Position numbers and translations under genes: made by a program
DNA from: Citrobacter sp. 18056
GTDB taxonomy: Bacteria > Pseudomonadota > Gammaproteobacteria > Enterobacterales > Enterobacteriaceae
DNA: 64,000 bases
Direction of reading: 5' to 3'
Assembly (NCBI GenBank): GCA_902706235.1
Contig: CACSJR010000007.1
Location: 1 to 64,000, forward strand
The notes under the pieces: model-generated
What the model was told of the DNA's origin: nothing
What the model saw: only the letters and a program-made list of their open reading frames with translations
The model's database searches: none
Part shown: positions 26,151 to 35,630 of the stretch, piece by piece
Layout of the letters: the number at the start of each line of letters is the position of its first letter
Numbering within the stretch: position 1 is the first letter of the stretch

Positions 26151-27206
26151 TCAGGAAAAATCAACCCGAAGGTAAGCAAGCGTTGTAAACAGTCCTTCCT
26201 GAGGAGGATTCCCTGTGGTGCCAACAGGATAGGCATATAATATTACATTTGAGCGATAGCTATCATCCAGCTTAAATGGAACAACACGGCTGCTATTATT
26301 CGGCGTTAATGGGACATTGTGTTCATCAGTAACAATAACGCCTACATCTTTATTATCAGACTGAATAGCGTCAGGAACATCGGCGGAAGGAGTCCCTTCA
26401 ATTCGCATTGTCAGATTGGCCGTTGCACTAATATCGTTACATTGAATTGGGATCTTTATTTCTTTCGGTGTATAATTAGTAGGCATCTGCCCTTGTACTT
26501 TTAAATCAGATGCATAGACCGAACCCAAGTCAACAACAACCTGAGTTCCAGCGTTAATAATACAGTTTTGAGGAACTGTAACAACCCCATTTAAATAAAT
26601 GTTTGTCGTCGCGATTGGACCGTGGGTGGTACCGCCAGTATCGCCCATACTCCAGTAAGTAGAAGCAACTAAAACATTATTAATAATAGTCTGCCCGACT
26701 AATGATTTCTTTATCCGCACAGAGACCTGAATAGTACCGCCTGTATTATTTCCACCAAGACTCAAATTAAAACCAGTATTGCAATAATATTGCTTTTTAG
26801 GACTTGAGTTATGTATTGGCCCAAAAGGCACTGAAAGGTAACCGTCTTTTGTATAGACTTTCACCCCTACTTGTAGATAGTCATTTCCCGGCACATCGTG
26901 ATATAAATAATCGCCATCTGACTGCGGATTTGAGAGAGTAGTATCCCCCCAGATCCATATATATCTATAAGGCCCACCAGTACATTCACATGTCATCGTT
27001 GCGTTTTGAACGCCTGTGCTTAGAGTTTTATCAGGAATTATTGAACCTGGGACATTATCAGCTGGATTAGTTATATTCATATTACTCAAATCATAGCTGG
27101 CTGTCGATGGGCCGCTGGCCAGTGAGCAATATCCATCACCAGCATATACTGTTTTCATATACAGGAAAACAATCGCTGTAAGAAAAATAAATAGAGGTTT
27201 TTTCAT
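26151..27206 (-). CDS. Two-domain fimbrial adhesin (tip protein), orphan
   Basis: 351 aa. A signal peptide (about 1-22, ending VYA) is followed by an N-terminal domain of about 180 residues that may be a receptor-binding (lectin) domain, and a C-terminal pilin domain (about 205-351) beginning VTVPQNCIINAGTQVVVDLGSV, the pattern of FimH-like pilin domains, and ending in a Tyr/Val-rich strand (AYLRVDFS). Codon use is much more AT-rich than in the flanking core genes. No chaperone, usher or major pilin gene is nearby, so it is either a leftover of a fimbrial operon or works with another system. AAGGATAT precedes the ATG. Confidence 0.8.
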   Translation of the reverse strand: MKKPLFIFLTAIVFLYMKTVYAGDGYCSLASGPSTASYDLSNMNITNPADNVPGSIIPDKTLSTGVQNATMTCECTGGPYRYIWIWGDTTLSNPQSDGDYLYHDVPGNDYLQVGVKVYTKDGYLSVPFGPIHNSSPKKQYYCNTGFNLSLGGNNTGGTIQVSVRIKKSLVGQTIINNVLVASTYWSMGDTGGTTHGPIATTNIYLNGVVTVPQNCIINAGTQVVVDLGSVYASDLKVQGQMPTNYTPKEIKIPIQCNDISATANLTMRIEGTPSADVPDAIQSDNKDVGVIVTDEHNVPLTPNNSSRVVPFKLDDSYRSNVILYAYPVGTTGNPPQEGLFTTLAYLRVDFS

Positions 27207-27726
27207 TACTAATATCCTTTATTATGATAGTCAGTCGTCCTATCCAACCATTGCACTCGTATCATCTGTGCTGTTGACCACCTATGCGAGGTCATGTCAT
27301 AAGTCACAGATAATTAACTGCCTATCCCTATCTATCTCTTTGAGAATAATCACCAGTGAGAATAAGAAATCCAGCAAGCACCAATATAGGCTTTATATAT
27401 TTAAACCACAAAAGCAGTCATAATTGAACATTTTAAAAACCCCCATACTCAGTACCACAGATGGAAGCAGATCATAACCTACTGTTTAGAATTGAATTTT
27501 TAACAAATTAAAAATATACACCGATAAATGTGAATTCTGATGAGCATTGCAAAATGAAGGTGCAACCACCAGTCATGATCCGGGCTCTGAATATCACTGA
27601 TATGACCAAAGCTTGACGAGTATATTGCAACTGAACCTGACCTTGACGCCATCTATGAGAAGAGCACGTAAAGACCCAACAGCGGATAAGATAACGATAT
27701 CAATGCGTTACCAGGCGCCCAAAGCA
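27207..27726. other. AT-rich gap between the adhesin and tRNA-Ser
   Basis: About 520 bases with no gene I can support. It is strongly AT-rich up to about 27540. An open stretch on the plus strand near 27613 has no recognisable product. The short peptide frame KLDEYIATEPDLDAIYEKS at about 27611-27669 is flanked by stops and may be a relic; its source is unknown. Confidence 0.4.
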
Positions 27727-27759
27727 ACAAGGGGTTACCTTTCGGTAACCCCTTGTTTA
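27727..27759 (-). terminator. Hairpin downstream of tRNA-Ser
   Basis: AACAAGGGGTTACC - TTTC - GGTAACCCCTTGTT, a 14-base-pair stem directly after the tRNA 3' end on the minus strand. Likely terminator or processing hairpin. Confidence 0.7.
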
Positions 27760-27762
27760 ATT

Positions 27763-27850
27763 TGGCGGAAGCGTAGAGATTCGAACTCTAGAACCCTTTC
27801 GGGTCGCCGGTTTTCAAGACCGGTGCCTTCAACCGCTCGGCCACGCTTCC
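27763..27850 (-). tRNA. serT: tRNA-Ser (anticodon UGA)
   Basis: 88 bases on the minus strand including an encoded CCA. It begins GGAAGCGTGGCCGAGCGG, has the anticodon loop CUUGAAA with anticodon UGA, a long variable arm (class II), and the T-arm GGUUCUAGAGUUCGAAUCUC. It matches E. coli serT, which sits next to yccA in that genome. It reads UCA/UCN serine codons. Confidence 0.97.
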
Positions 27851-27996
27851 TAAGTGGGACGCACTATAAACATACCCGAACTTCCTGTAAAGCCCCACCT
27901 TGTTCGTTAGCGCAAAAAACAGTCAAATTGTTGTTATTCGGCTAAATTAACAACATAGTGGGTGGTTATTAGGCATTTTTATCATCATATAAACGC

Positions 27997-29625
27997 TTAA
28001 TGTTTTTTGATGTACATGTCTTTGGTGTAGTAGTAGCCGAGTCGGTCAGGCGTAAAACCTCCTACCCACGGCTTCACGAGGTGCGTTCGCACGTAGTGAT
28101 ACACCGGAACGGCGGGAACATCCTGCGCCAGCATGTCTTCCGCCTGCTGATAGAACTTGCCACGCTCAGTGACATCTTTCGCCATAGCCGCGTTGCGCAT
28201 TGCTTCATCGTAAGCCGGGTTGCTGTATTTGCTGGTGTTTTGACTGTCGCCTGTACGGAAGGTATCAAGGAAGCTTGCCGCATCGTCATAATCGGCAATC
28301 CACGCATAGCGCACCGCATCAAAATCACCGGTATGCATCGTATCGAGCATGGTCTTCCATTCCTGATTTTGTAGCTTCGCTTCCACGCCAAGATTTTTCT
28401 TCCACATCGAGCTGACGGCGATGGCAATACGCTGATGTGATTCGGACGTGTTGTAGAGCAAATTAAACGACAGCGGATGGTTGGCCCCAAACCCTGCCTC
28501 GGTGAGTAACTTTTTCGCTTCCGCGATGCGTTTCTCCTGTGGCCAACTGGCGTAGTCCGGATTATGCAGCTTCACGCCGCCAATATCGGGCTGGCTGACT
28601 ATCCAGGCGGGGCGCTGGCCCTGCCCCATCACTTTATCGGCGATTATGTCTTTATCCAGCGCCATATTCAGCGCGCGACGTACCCGCGCGTCGTTAAACG
28701 GCGCTTTGGTGGTATTGAACTCGTAATAGTAAGTTGCCAGCTGCGGCGAGACATCCACCTGATCGCCCATCGTTTTCTTAAGCTGCGCAAACTGGTTAAT
28801 CGGCAAGGTATAGACAATATCGATCTCCCCGGCCTTGTAACGATTCACATCGGCCGCCTCGGAGTGGATCGGCAACCAGGTCACTTTATTAATGACCGTA
28901 TGCGCATCATCCCAATATTTACTGTTACGCACACCGATAATCCGTTCGTTCACCACCCACTGCGAAAGTGTATAGGCACCGCTGCCCACAAAGTGCTCCG
29001 GCAGCGTCCATTTATCGCCAAAGCGAGTAATCAGCACCTGATCGACAGGCACTAACGACGGGTGTGCAAGCATCGCAAGGAATGCTGCCGTCGGCTGCGT
29101 CAGCGTCACCTGCAACGTGTTGTCATCCAGCGCTTTCACGCCCAGGGTATCCGGTGTTTTTTTGCCAAGCGCGATATCCGCTGCATGGACGATATGCATG
29201 TTGCCGGGGTAACTGGCATAAGGCGAAGCGGTTTTCGGCGATACCAGGCGCTGCCAGCTCCAGACAATATCCTGGGCGGTGATGGCAGTACCGTCTGACC
29301 AGGTTATCCCGGGACGCAAATGGAACGTCCAGACGGTATTGTCTTTATTCTCCCATGAGGCGGCCAGCCGCGGTTCGATTGTGCCGTCGGGTTTCACTGC
29401 CACCAGCCCGTCAAACATGTCGCTGATGATATTGTACTCGACGTCACTTTCAACTTTGTGCGGGTCAAGCGACGCTGGCTCATTACCGTTGTTTCTGACC
29501 AGTTCCTGCTTATCTGCCAGCGGCGTTCCTTCAGGGACCTGTGCAGACCAGGCCATTGGGACTGAACTGATGAGCCCGGCGGCGAGTAATGCCAGCGTAA
29601 TGTGATTGCGTTTTTGTGGTTTCAT
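27997..29625 (-). CDS. OppA/MppA-type peptide ABC transporter substrate-binding protein, orphan
   Basis: 542 aa periplasmic solute-binding protein of the SBP_bac_5 family. The signal peptide runs to about residue 27 (MAWSA). Conserved blocks are NNGNEPASLDPHK, GLVAVKPDGTIEPRLAASWE, FHLRPGITWSDG and VRRALNMALDKD. It is close to OppA and MppA, so it probably binds oligopeptides or murein peptide. No permease or ATPase gene is adjacent; it may work with the Opp or Dpp complex elsewhere. Of two nearby ATGs the one at 29625 has AAGG at the better spacing; 29631 would add two residues. Confidence 0.88.
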   Translation of the reverse strand: MKPQKRNHITLALLAAGLISSVPMAWSAQVPEGTPLADKQELVRNNGNEPASLDPHKVESDVEYNIISDMFDGLVAVKPDGTIEPRLAASWENKDNTVWTFHLRPGITWSDGTAITAQDIVWSWQRLVSPKTASPYASYPGNMHIVHAADIALGKKTPDTLGVKALDDNTLQVTLTQPTAAFLAMLAHPSLVPVDQVLITRFGDKWTLPEHFVGSGAYTLSQWVVNERIIGVRNSKYWDDAHTVINKVTWLPIHSEAADVNRYKAGEIDIVYTLPINQFAQLKKTMGDQVDVSPQLATYYYEFNTTKAPFNDARVRRALNMALDKDIIADKVMGQGQRPAWIVSQPDIGGVKLHNPDYASWPQEKRIAEAKKLLTEAGFGANHPLSFNLLYNTSESHQRIAIAVSSMWKKNLGVEAKLQNQEWKTMLDTMHTGDFDAVRYAWIADYDDAASFLDTFRTGDSQNTSKYSNPAYDEAMRNAAMAKDVTERGKFYQQAEDMLAQDVPAVPVYHYVRTHLVKPWVGGFTPDRLGYYYTKDMYIKKH

Positions 29626-29898
29626 ATCCATTGCCTTATTGATTTCATTATTGGTGATCCCGCCATCAGTGTTAACGACGATTTTTCAATAAGGCAATAT
29701 TTTTCAGTGACCTATAAGATGTCGATCTGACTAATAAAAGAAAAACAACGAACATGCTGCCGCGATTTTTATCGCCGATATTTTCTTCTGTTTGTCCGGG
29801 GGAGCGAGTCGGTAAAGATGGGTAAAAACACTAGAGCTTTCGACTTTGTTTCCATATTCTCAGTAGTTATTACCCCTGTCATCAAATAGAGAGTGACT

Positions 29899-30558
29899 AT
29901 GGATCGCATTATTACCTCGTCGCGTGACCGTACTTCGCTACTGAGCACGCACAAAGTTCTGCGTAATACCTATTTTCTGCTGAGCCTGACGCTGGCGTTT
30001 TCGGCGATCACCGCAACCGCCAGCACCGTGCTGATGCTGCCATCACCAGGGCTGATTCTGACGCTGGTCGGCATGTACGGCCTGATGTTCCTGACTTACA
30101 AACTGGCCGATAAACCGACCGGTATTCTGGCGGCGTTCGCTTTCACTGGTTTCCTGGGCTACATCCTCGGGCCAATGCTGAACACGTATCTTGCAGCCGG
30201 AATGGGTGATGTGATTGGCATGGCACTGGGGGGCACTGCACTGGTGTTCTTCGCCTGTTCGGCCTACGTGCTGACCACCCGCAAAGACATGTCCTTCCTC
30301 GGCGGTATGCTGATGGCGGGCGTGGTCGTCGTGCTTGTCGGTATGGTGGCGAACATCTTCCTGCAATTGCCTGCGCTGCACCTGGCCATTAGCGCGGTGT
30401 TCATCCTTATCTCTTCAGGTGCCATCCTGTTTGAGACCAGTAACATCATCCGCGGCGGTGAAACGAACTACATTCGTGCGACCGTTAGCCTGTATGTCTC
30501 GCTGTACAACATCTTTGTCAGCCTGCTGAGCATTCTCGGGTTTGCTAACCGCAACTAA
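29899..30558 (+). CDS. yccA: YccA, inner-membrane modulator of FtsH (BAX inhibitor-1 family)
   Basis: 219 aa, identical in length to E. coli YccA. Seven hydrophobic segments (first [19 protein letters not shown]) of the BI-1/UPF0005 family. The cytosolic N-terminus binds and is degraded by FtsH, and YccA protects SecY from FtsH when translocons jam. The ATG at 29899 with GAGAGTGACT upstream is chosen over one two codons earlier. tusE follows. Confidence 0.95.
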   Translation: MDRIITSSRDRTSLLSTHKVLRNTYFLLSLTLAFSAITATASTVLMLPSPGLILTLVGMYGLMFLTYKLADKPTGILAAFAFTGFLGYILGPMLNTYLAAGMGDVIGMALGGTALVFFACSAYVLTTRKDMSFLGGMLMAGVVVVLVGMVANIFLQLPALHLAISAVFILISSGAILFETSNIIRGGETNYIRATVSLYVSLYNIFVSLLSILGFANRN

Positions 30559-30578
30559 CGAAGACTTAGCCAGACCTC

Positions 30579-30608
30579 AAGCCCTGCTTATGCGGGGCTT
30601 TGTTTTTT
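30579..30608 (+). terminator. yccA terminator
   Basis: AAGCCCTGC - TTA - TGCGGGGCTT (with a wobble pair) followed by TGTTTTTT. Confidence 0.82.
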
Positions 30609-30648
30609 GCTACACTGCGGCGGTTTCTGATAACGGCTATGAATGAAT

Positions 30649-30978
30649 ATGTTGAACTTTGAAGGCAAAGAAATAGAGACCGATAACGACGGTTATCTGA
30701 AAGAAAGCAGCCAGTGGAGTGAAGGTCTGGCGGAAGTGATTGCGCAGAAAGAGGCTATCACCCTCTCCCCTGAGCACTGGGAAGTGGTGCGCTTTGTGCG
30801 AGACTTTTATCTCGAGTTCAATACCTCACCGGCTATCCGTATGCTGGTCAAAGCGATGGCGAAAAAGTTCGGCGAAGAGAAAGGCAACAGCCGTTATCTG
30901 TATCGCCTGTTCCCCAAAGGCCCGGCTAAACAGGCCACCAAGATTGCTGGCCTGCCAAAACCGGTGAAATGCATTTAA
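30649..30978 (+). CDS. tusE: TusE, sulfur-relay protein for tRNA 2-thiouridine
   Basis: 109 aa. It takes sulfur from TusD and passes it to MnmA for 2-thiolation of tRNA wobble uridine. The C-terminal Cys in KPVKCI is the active cysteine. The block [23 protein letters not shown] is typical of the DsrC/TusE fold. The start at 30649 ([10 protein letters not shown]) matches the E. coli length; an ATG two codons upstream is also open. Its stop overlaps the end of convergent yccX by four bases. Confidence 0.95.
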   Translation: MLNFEGKEIETDNDGYLKESSQWSEGLAEVIAQKEAITLSPEHWEVVRFVRDFYLEFNTSPAIRMLVKAMAKKFGEEKGNSRYLYRLFPKGPAKQATKIAGLPKPVKCI

Positions 30979-31256
30979 TAGCGAATGCCGAAATCGGTCC
31001 AGGTTTTCCCGGGTTGGTGCGGTTCAGCCAGAACTTTATCGACCCGGGCGCTGCGCGGTCCACCCGCTTTTAGCCACGCCACCAGCTGCTCAACTTTATC
31101 CGCTTCCCCGCACACCAGCACTTCGACGCTGCCGTCATCCAGATTTCGCGCATAGCCGGTTAGCCCCAGTTTTAAAGCCTCACGCTGCGTGCTGTAGCGA
31201 AACCCAACCCCCTGCACCATGCCGTGAACCCATGAGATTGTGCAAACCTGTGCCAT
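30975..31256 (-). CDS. yccX: YccX, acylphosphatase
   Basis: 93 aa. It hydrolyses acyl phosphates. The acylphosphatase signature [16 protein letters not shown] with the catalytic Arg is present, and the Asn of [13 protein letters not shown]. The ATG at 31256 has AAGGGGGGAACC upstream and is preferred to an in-frame start ten codons earlier. Position next to tusE is as in E. coli. Confidence 0.95.
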   Translation of the reverse strand: MAQVCTISWVHGMVQGVGFRYSTQREALKLGLTGYARNLDDGSVEVLVCGEADKVEQLVAWLKAGGPRSARVDKVLAEPHQPGKTWTDFGIRY

Positions 31257-31325
31257 AACGGTTCCCCCCTTCTTGAACTGAATCATCAGAATAGCAAATT
31301 ATATGCGGTCCTTTAGGCATCATGT

Positions 31326-31670
31326 TCAACGCACATTCTTTGGCAAACAGCCATAGTGCTGACGAAATCGGGCAGTAAATCGTGAATTCGAAAGATAGCC
31401 GCTGCGTAAGGCTATTTCGCCAATCGGTAAACGCGTCGTTTGCAGTTGAGACAGCGCAAAAGACATCCGCACCTCTTCGATTATCTGGCGATAGCTTTGG
31501 GATTCATGCTGTAGCCTGCGTCGCAGCGTTGAGGTCCCGAGCGATAACTGACTAGCAATCTCTTCTGCGGTCCATCCTTTTGCCGGGGACAGCATGATCA
31601 GTTGGCGTACCTGCTCACTCAGGTTGAATCGTCGTTCAATCAACAACGGGCCTGCACGCCCCTCATGCAA
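31326..31670 (-). pseudogene. C-terminal remnant of an AraC-family regulator
   Basis: About 114 codons encoding a complete AraC-type double helix-turn-helix (EEIASQLSLGTSTLRRRLQHE and IGEIALRSGYLSNSRFTARFRQHYGCLPKNVR), but the ligand domain is missing: the frame is closed by a TAA about 45 bases upstream of the first possible TTG start, and nearby bases in another frame (LEIVNQLSQG) look like the continuation of the same protein, implying a frameshift. It abuts the truncated PEBP gene. A short DNA-binding protein could still be made, but no ribosome-binding site is clear. Confidence 0.7.
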
Positions 31671-31710
31671 TCCGAGCGGAATATCCCTTGAGAAAGTTGA
31701 TTAACAATCT

Positions 31711-31941
31711 CTAGCGGCATATCGGCCGGAATGGTGTTTTCGTCCCTTCCGGCGCATGTGACCATGAGAGCTGTGGAGAGATATTTTTACCACTACAGCC
31801 AAAACCGTTAAACACCTGTTTAGCCGTTAATGGATGCTGACTGTCGATATCCGCGCTACTGAGAGTAAATACCGGAGCCGCGAATACAGCGGAACTGACA
31901 CACGCCAGGGTGACGGCGGTCAATGCGATGGCACGTTTCAT
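31711..31941 (-). pseudogene. Truncated YbhB/YbcL-type PEBP protein
   Basis: The first ~68 codons of an exported Raf-kinase-inhibitor-like (PEBP) protein: a signal peptide (ending VFAAP), the start of the fold (FTLSSADID ... FNGFGCSGKNISPQLSWSHAPEGTK) and then an abrupt change to unrelated residues and a stop. A full family member has about 160-180 residues. The break falls where AraC-like sequence begins, so a deletion seems to have fused the two genes. A ribosome-binding stretch (TGAGGACATAAC) is present before the ATG. Confidence 0.78.
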
Positions 31942-32138
31942 GTTATGTCCTCATTAAGGGAGAAACATGACTGTATCGGGTGCCGCCGTTATTTACTGTG
32001 CGGGTATGATTTGCTTTTGTGCCGAAACGCTCATCTCAGTTGAGTACTGGGCCAGTGTCAGGCCCGTAATTCATTGCATTTCCCCGCTGACGTGGGAAAA
32101 TGGCGCCCATTTTCTTCGAAACAACAGAACAATTAATT

Positions 32139-33329
32139 ATGAGCGTACGTTTAGTGTTAGCCAAAGGCCGCGAAAAATCCTTGCTTCGCCGCCACCCATG
32201 GATCTTCTCCGGCGCCGTTGCGCGCGTTGAAGGTAAAGCCTCTCTCGGTGAAACCATTGATATTGTTGACCATCAGGGTAAGTGGCTGGCACGCGGAGCG
32301 TACTCTCCGGCATCGCAGATCCGCGCTCGCGTCTGGACCTTTGATCAGGCAGAAACCATCGATATCACCTTCTTTGAACGTCGCTTACAGCGCGCGCAAA
32401 CCTGGCGTAACTGGCTGGCAGAAAAAGACGGTCTCGACAGCTACCGCCTGATAGCCGGTGAATCTGACGGCCTGCCGGGTGTGACCATCGACCGCTTCGG
32501 CAACTTCCTGGTGCTGCAATTGTTGAGCGCCGGGGCAGAATACCAGCGTGCCGCGCTGATCAGCGCCCTGCAAACCTGTTTCCCGAATTGCGCCATTTAT
32601 GACCGCAGCGACGTAGCGGTGCGTAAAAAAGAAGGTATGGAATTAACGCAGGGTCCTGTGACCGGCGAAATGCCGCCTGCCCTGCTGCCAATCGAAGAGC
32701 ACGGCATGAAGCTGCTGGTTGATATCCAGAATGGCCATAAAACCGGTTATTACCTCGATCAGCGCGACAGCCGTCTGGCAACGCGTCGATACGTAGCCGA
32801 CAAACGCGTGCTGAACTGCTTCTCCTATACCGGTGGTTTCGCTGTTTCTGCTCTGATGGGCGGCTGCCGTCAGGTCATCAGCGTTGATACCTCGCAGGAA
32901 GCGCTGGATATCGCCAAACAGAACGTTGATCTTAACAAGCTTGATCTGAGCAAAGCAGAATTTGTGCGTGACGATGTTTTCAAACTGCTGCGTAAATACC
33001 GCGATGATGGCGAAAAATTTGACGTGATCGTAATGGATCCGCCGAAGTTCGTGGAAAACAAAAACCAGCTGATGGGCGCGTGTCGCGGCTATAAAGATAT
33101 CAATATGTTGGCTATCCAGCTGTTGAATCCAGGCGGCGTGCTGATGACCTACTCCTGCTCCGGCCTGATGACCACAGATTTATTTCAAAAAATCATCGCC
33201 GATGCCGCAGTTGATGCCGGGCGTGATGTACAATTTATAGAGCAGTTCCGTCAGGCAGCCGATCACCCGGTGATCGCGACCTACCCGGAAGGGCTGTATC
33301 TGAAAGGATTTGCCTGTCGCGTCATGTAA
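32139..33329 (+). CDS. rlmI: RlmI, 23S rRNA m5C1962 methyltransferase
   Basis: 396 aa, the E. coli length. An N-terminal PUA domain (about 1-75) is followed by an RlmI fold and an AdoMet-dependent methyltransferase domain with motif [15 protein letters not shown] and the catalytic motif VMDPPKFV. A second Cys is present in TYSCSGLM, as in 5-methylcytosine enzymes. The start at 32139 ([10 protein letters not shown]) matches E. coli. Confidence 0.97.
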   Translation: MSVRLVLAKGREKSLLRRHPWIFSGAVARVEGKASLGETIDIVDHQGKWLARGAYSPASQIRARVWTFDQAETIDITFFERRLQRAQTWRNWLAEKDGLDSYRLIAGESDGLPGVTIDRFGNFLVLQLLSAGAEYQRAALISALQTCFPNCAIYDRSDVAVRKKEGMELTQGPVTGEMPPALLPIEEHGMKLLVDIQNGHKTGYYLDQRDSRLATRRYVADKRVLNCFSYTGGFAVSALMGGCRQVISVDTSQEALDIAKQNVDLNKLDLSKAEFVRDDVFKLLRKYRDDGEKFDVIVMDPPKFVENKNQLMGACRGYKDINMLAIQLLNPGGVLMTYSCSGLMTTDLFQKIIADAAVDAGRDVQFIEQFRQAADHPVIATYPEGLYLKGFACRVM

Positions 33330-33392
33330 GTTGAAAAGTGAAACATTGCCCTCATATTTAATGTCAGTAATGTTTCCTGGGAGGTGACTATG

Positions 33393-33710
33393 ATGATTGC
33401 CAGCAAATTTGGTATCGGCCAGCAGGTCCGCCATTCGCTGTTAGGGTATCTTGGCGTGATCGTCGATATCGATCCGGAATACTCCCTGGATGAGCCCTCG
33501 GATGATGAGGTCGCGGTGAATGATGAGCTGCGCACTTCACCGTGGTATCACGTGGTGATGGAAGATGATGACGGCGAACCCGTCCATACATATCTCGCAG
33601 AAGCCCAGTTGCAAAACGAAGCCAACGACGAGCACCCGGAACAACCATCGATGGACGAACTGGCGCAAACCATTCGCCAACAACTTCAGGCACCTCGCCT
33701 GCGCAACTGA
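33393..33710 (+). CDS. hspQ: HspQ, heat-shock protein and Lon specificity enhancer
   Basis: 105 aa, as in E. coli. HspQ binds hemimethylated DNA, is a substrate of Lon and stimulates its activity. The sequence [21 protein letters not shown] and [21 protein letters not shown] is characteristic. Two overlapping ATGs (33390 and 33393) follow a good GGGAGGTGA; the second gives the family start. A shared terminator separates it from convergent yccU. Confidence 0.95.
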   Translation: MIASKFGIGQQVRHSLLGYLGVIVDIDPEYSLDEPSDDEVAVNDELRTSPWYHVVMEDDDGEPVHTYLAEAQLQNEANDEHPEQPSMDELAQTIRQQLQAPRLRN

Positions 33711-33711
33711 T

Positions 33712-33738
33712 AAAAAACCCCGCCGAAGCGGGGTTTTT
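33712..33738. terminator. Bidirectional terminator between hspQ and yccU
   Basis: AACCCCGC - CGAA - GCGGGGTT with A-run on one side and T-run on the other. Confidence 0.88.
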
Positions 33739-33739
33739 C

Positions 33740-34153
33740 TTATTTAGCGAGCCCCAGACGGGGGATTTCAATCGCAGGACATTTATCCATCACCACCTTC
33801 AATCCCGCATCCTGTGCCAGCACGGCGGCCTGTTCGTTGATAACGCCCAGCTGCATCCACAGCGTTTTGGCGCCAATCGCAATCGCCTCCTGCGCCACGC
33901 CCCAGGCGGCTTCTGAATTGCGGAACACGTCCACCATATCCACTTTTTCAGGTACTTCCGCCAGCGTGCCGTAGCCTTGCTGACCCAGTAACGTTTTGCC
34001 CGCCACTTTCGGTGACACCGGAATGACGTGATAACCCTGGTCCAGCAGATACTTCATCACCCGGTAGCTTGGGCGGTCCGGCTTATCGCTCGCCCCTACC
34101 AGTGCGATGGTTCGGGTATCGTTCAAAATGCCTGCAATTTCGTTCTCTTTCAT
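33740..34153 (-). CDS. yccU: YccU, CoA-binding-domain protein
   Basis: 137 aa, the E. coli length. It has a Rossmann-type CoA_binding domain ([45 protein letters not shown]). Function is unknown. The ATG at 34153 follows AGGAAATA and is preferred to an upstream in-frame start. Convergent with hspQ. Confidence 0.94.
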   Translation of the reverse strand: MKENEIAGILNDTRTIALVGASDKPDRPSYRVMKYLLDQGYHVIPVSPKVAGKTLLGQQGYGTLAEVPEKVDMVDVFRNSEAAWGVAQEAIAIGAKTLWMQLGVINEQAAVLAQDAGLKVVMDKCPAIEIPRLGLAK

Positions 34154-34322
34154 TATTTCCTCCGGGCCATTTTGCAAAGTGTACGACAATCCTGATACGC
34201 CAGCCATTCAGTCATACCAGAGTATGAGGGCAGAACCCTGAATTATGTCTATATGTTAATAAAAACCCATTTAGTAAAGATTTGATACACTCTACGAACA
34301 GGCATTTTTTCAGGAGATAGCG

Positions 34323-34985
34323 ATGAGAACGGGGATGACCATTTTGTGTCTGTTGCTTCTGATGCCTGGCAGCGTATTTGCCACGACGCTTCGGCTCTCA
34401 GGTGACATTGATTTATTGGTACTGGACGGTAAGAAAGTGTCCAGCCTGCTGTTACGCGGTGCAGAAAGCCTTGAGGTGGATAACGGCCCCCATCAGGTGG
34501 TATTTCGCGTTGAAAAAATGATTATATTACCCGATCAGAATCGCCAGCTGTACGTCTCGCCGCCGCTTATCGCCAGCTTTAACTCGCAGCTAGTGGGCCA
34601 GGTAAACTTCAGTCTGCCGCGGCTCGAAACGCTGGAAGATACGCAGACCTTCACCTCCACGCCGCACGTCAGCCTGCTGGATGGCAACGCAATGCCTATT
34701 CCGGTCAAACTCGATATTCTGGCGATCACCCAGCCGGGGACCCACATCGATTATGAAAAGGCGACGGAGGCGTACAACGTCGCCAATAAACAAGCCTCCA
34801 GCAGGCAGTTCAGCACGCCACAGTCAGACGACAGCACGTTATTATCGAAAACCAACGAGCTGGATAACCCAGCCTATCAGTCACAAACATTGACTGAACA
34901 ACGGCTGAAATACTGGTTCCAGTTGGCCGACCCGCAAACCCGCAACCGCTTTCTCGAATGGGCAAAATCGCAGCCATCCTCCTGA
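34323..34985 (+). CDS. yccT: YccT (CsgI), periplasmic curli inhibitor, DUF2057
   Basis: 220 aa, as in E. coli. The signal peptide ends SVFA (about residue 20). The DUF2057 core ([43 protein letters not shown], read in parts) is intact. In E. coli the protein slows CsgA polymerisation and so curli formation. It is monocistronic, with AGGAGA before the ATG. The upstream 170 bases are AT-rich. Confidence 0.92.
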   Translation: MRTGMTILCLLLLMPGSVFATTLRLSGDIDLLVLDGKKVSSLLLRGAESLEVDNGPHQVVFRVEKMIILPDQNRQLYVSPPLIASFNSQLVGQVNFSLPRLETLEDTQTFTSTPHVSLLDGNAMPIPVKLDILAITQPGTHIDYEKATEAYNVANKQASSRQFSTPQSDDSTLLSKTNELDNPAYQSQTLTEQRLKYWFQLADPQTRNRFLEWAKSQPSS

Positions 34986-35079
34986 TATCATGACGTAGCG
35001 CAGGAAAATTTGCCGTTGTCGCTTGCAGCAATAATCACTTCCAGTAATCTGTCGGCATGTTGAATAATGGAAAATAATT

Positions 35080-35538
35080 ATGGAACAGACAACCCGTACC
35101 CTACCGGGTCGAAAACATATCGCCCTGGTCGCGCACGATCACTGCAAGCAGATGCTAAAAGCCTGGGTTGAGCGTCATCAGCCGCTGCTGGCACAGCATG
35201 AACTATATGGCACCGGCACTACCGGTAATTTGGTTCAGCGCGCAACCGGCCTGGACGTCACGGCAATGCTGAGCGGCCCGATGGGCGGCGATCAGCAGGT
35301 CGGCGCGATGATCGCGGAAGGTAAAATTGATGTCCTGATCTTCTTTTGGGATCCGCTGAACGCCGTGCCGCACGATCCAGATGTAAAAGCCCTTTTGCGC
35401 CTGGCAACCGTGTGGAACATTCCGGTAGCAACCAACGTCTCCACCGCGGATTTCATTATCCAGTCGGCTAACTTCAACGCGCCGGTAGATATTCAAATCC
35501 CTGACTATCAGCGTTATCTGGCTGAACGGTTGAAGTGA
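35080..35538 (+). CDS. mgsA: MgsA, methylglyoxal synthase
   Basis: 152 aa. It converts dihydroxyacetone phosphate to methylglyoxal and phosphate, a bypass used when sugar phosphates pile up. The catalytic residues line up with E. coli numbering: His19, Asp71, His98 and Asp101. Blocks GTGTTG and SGPMGGDQQ bind phosphate. A BIME repeat separates it from convergent helD. Confidence 0.97.
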   Translation: MEQTTRTLPGRKHIALVAHDHCKQMLKAWVERHQPLLAQHELYGTGTTGNLVQRATGLDVTAMLSGPMGGDQQVGAMIAEGKIDVLIFFWDPLNAVPHDPDVKALLRLATVWNIPVATNVSTADFIIQSANFNAPVDIQIPDYQRYLAERLK

Positions 35539-35547
35539 TATGCGAAA

Positions 35548-35616
35548 TGCCCGACGGCGCTGCGTTTACGTGGGCCTACAGGTTATGTAGGCCTGGACAG
35601 CGTAGCGCCACCGGGC
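35548..35616. repeat. BIME: paired inverted REP units
   Basis: TGCCCGACGGCGCTGCG ... GGGCCTACA then TGTAGGCC ... CAGCGTAGCGCCACCGGGC: two REP units in opposite orientation with a short spacer, between the 3' ends of mgsA and helD. Confidence 0.85.
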
Positions 35617-35630
35617 TATTGGCGCGTTAA

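Noticed and set aside
27207-27762. Integrase or attachment site next to tRNA-Ser
   Set aside because: No integrase-like frame and no repeat of the tRNA 3' end could be found in the adjoining 5 kb.
27613-27945. 110-codon frame crossing the tRNA-Ser gene
   Set aside because: It runs through the tRNA and its hairpin in antisense and has no family resemblance.
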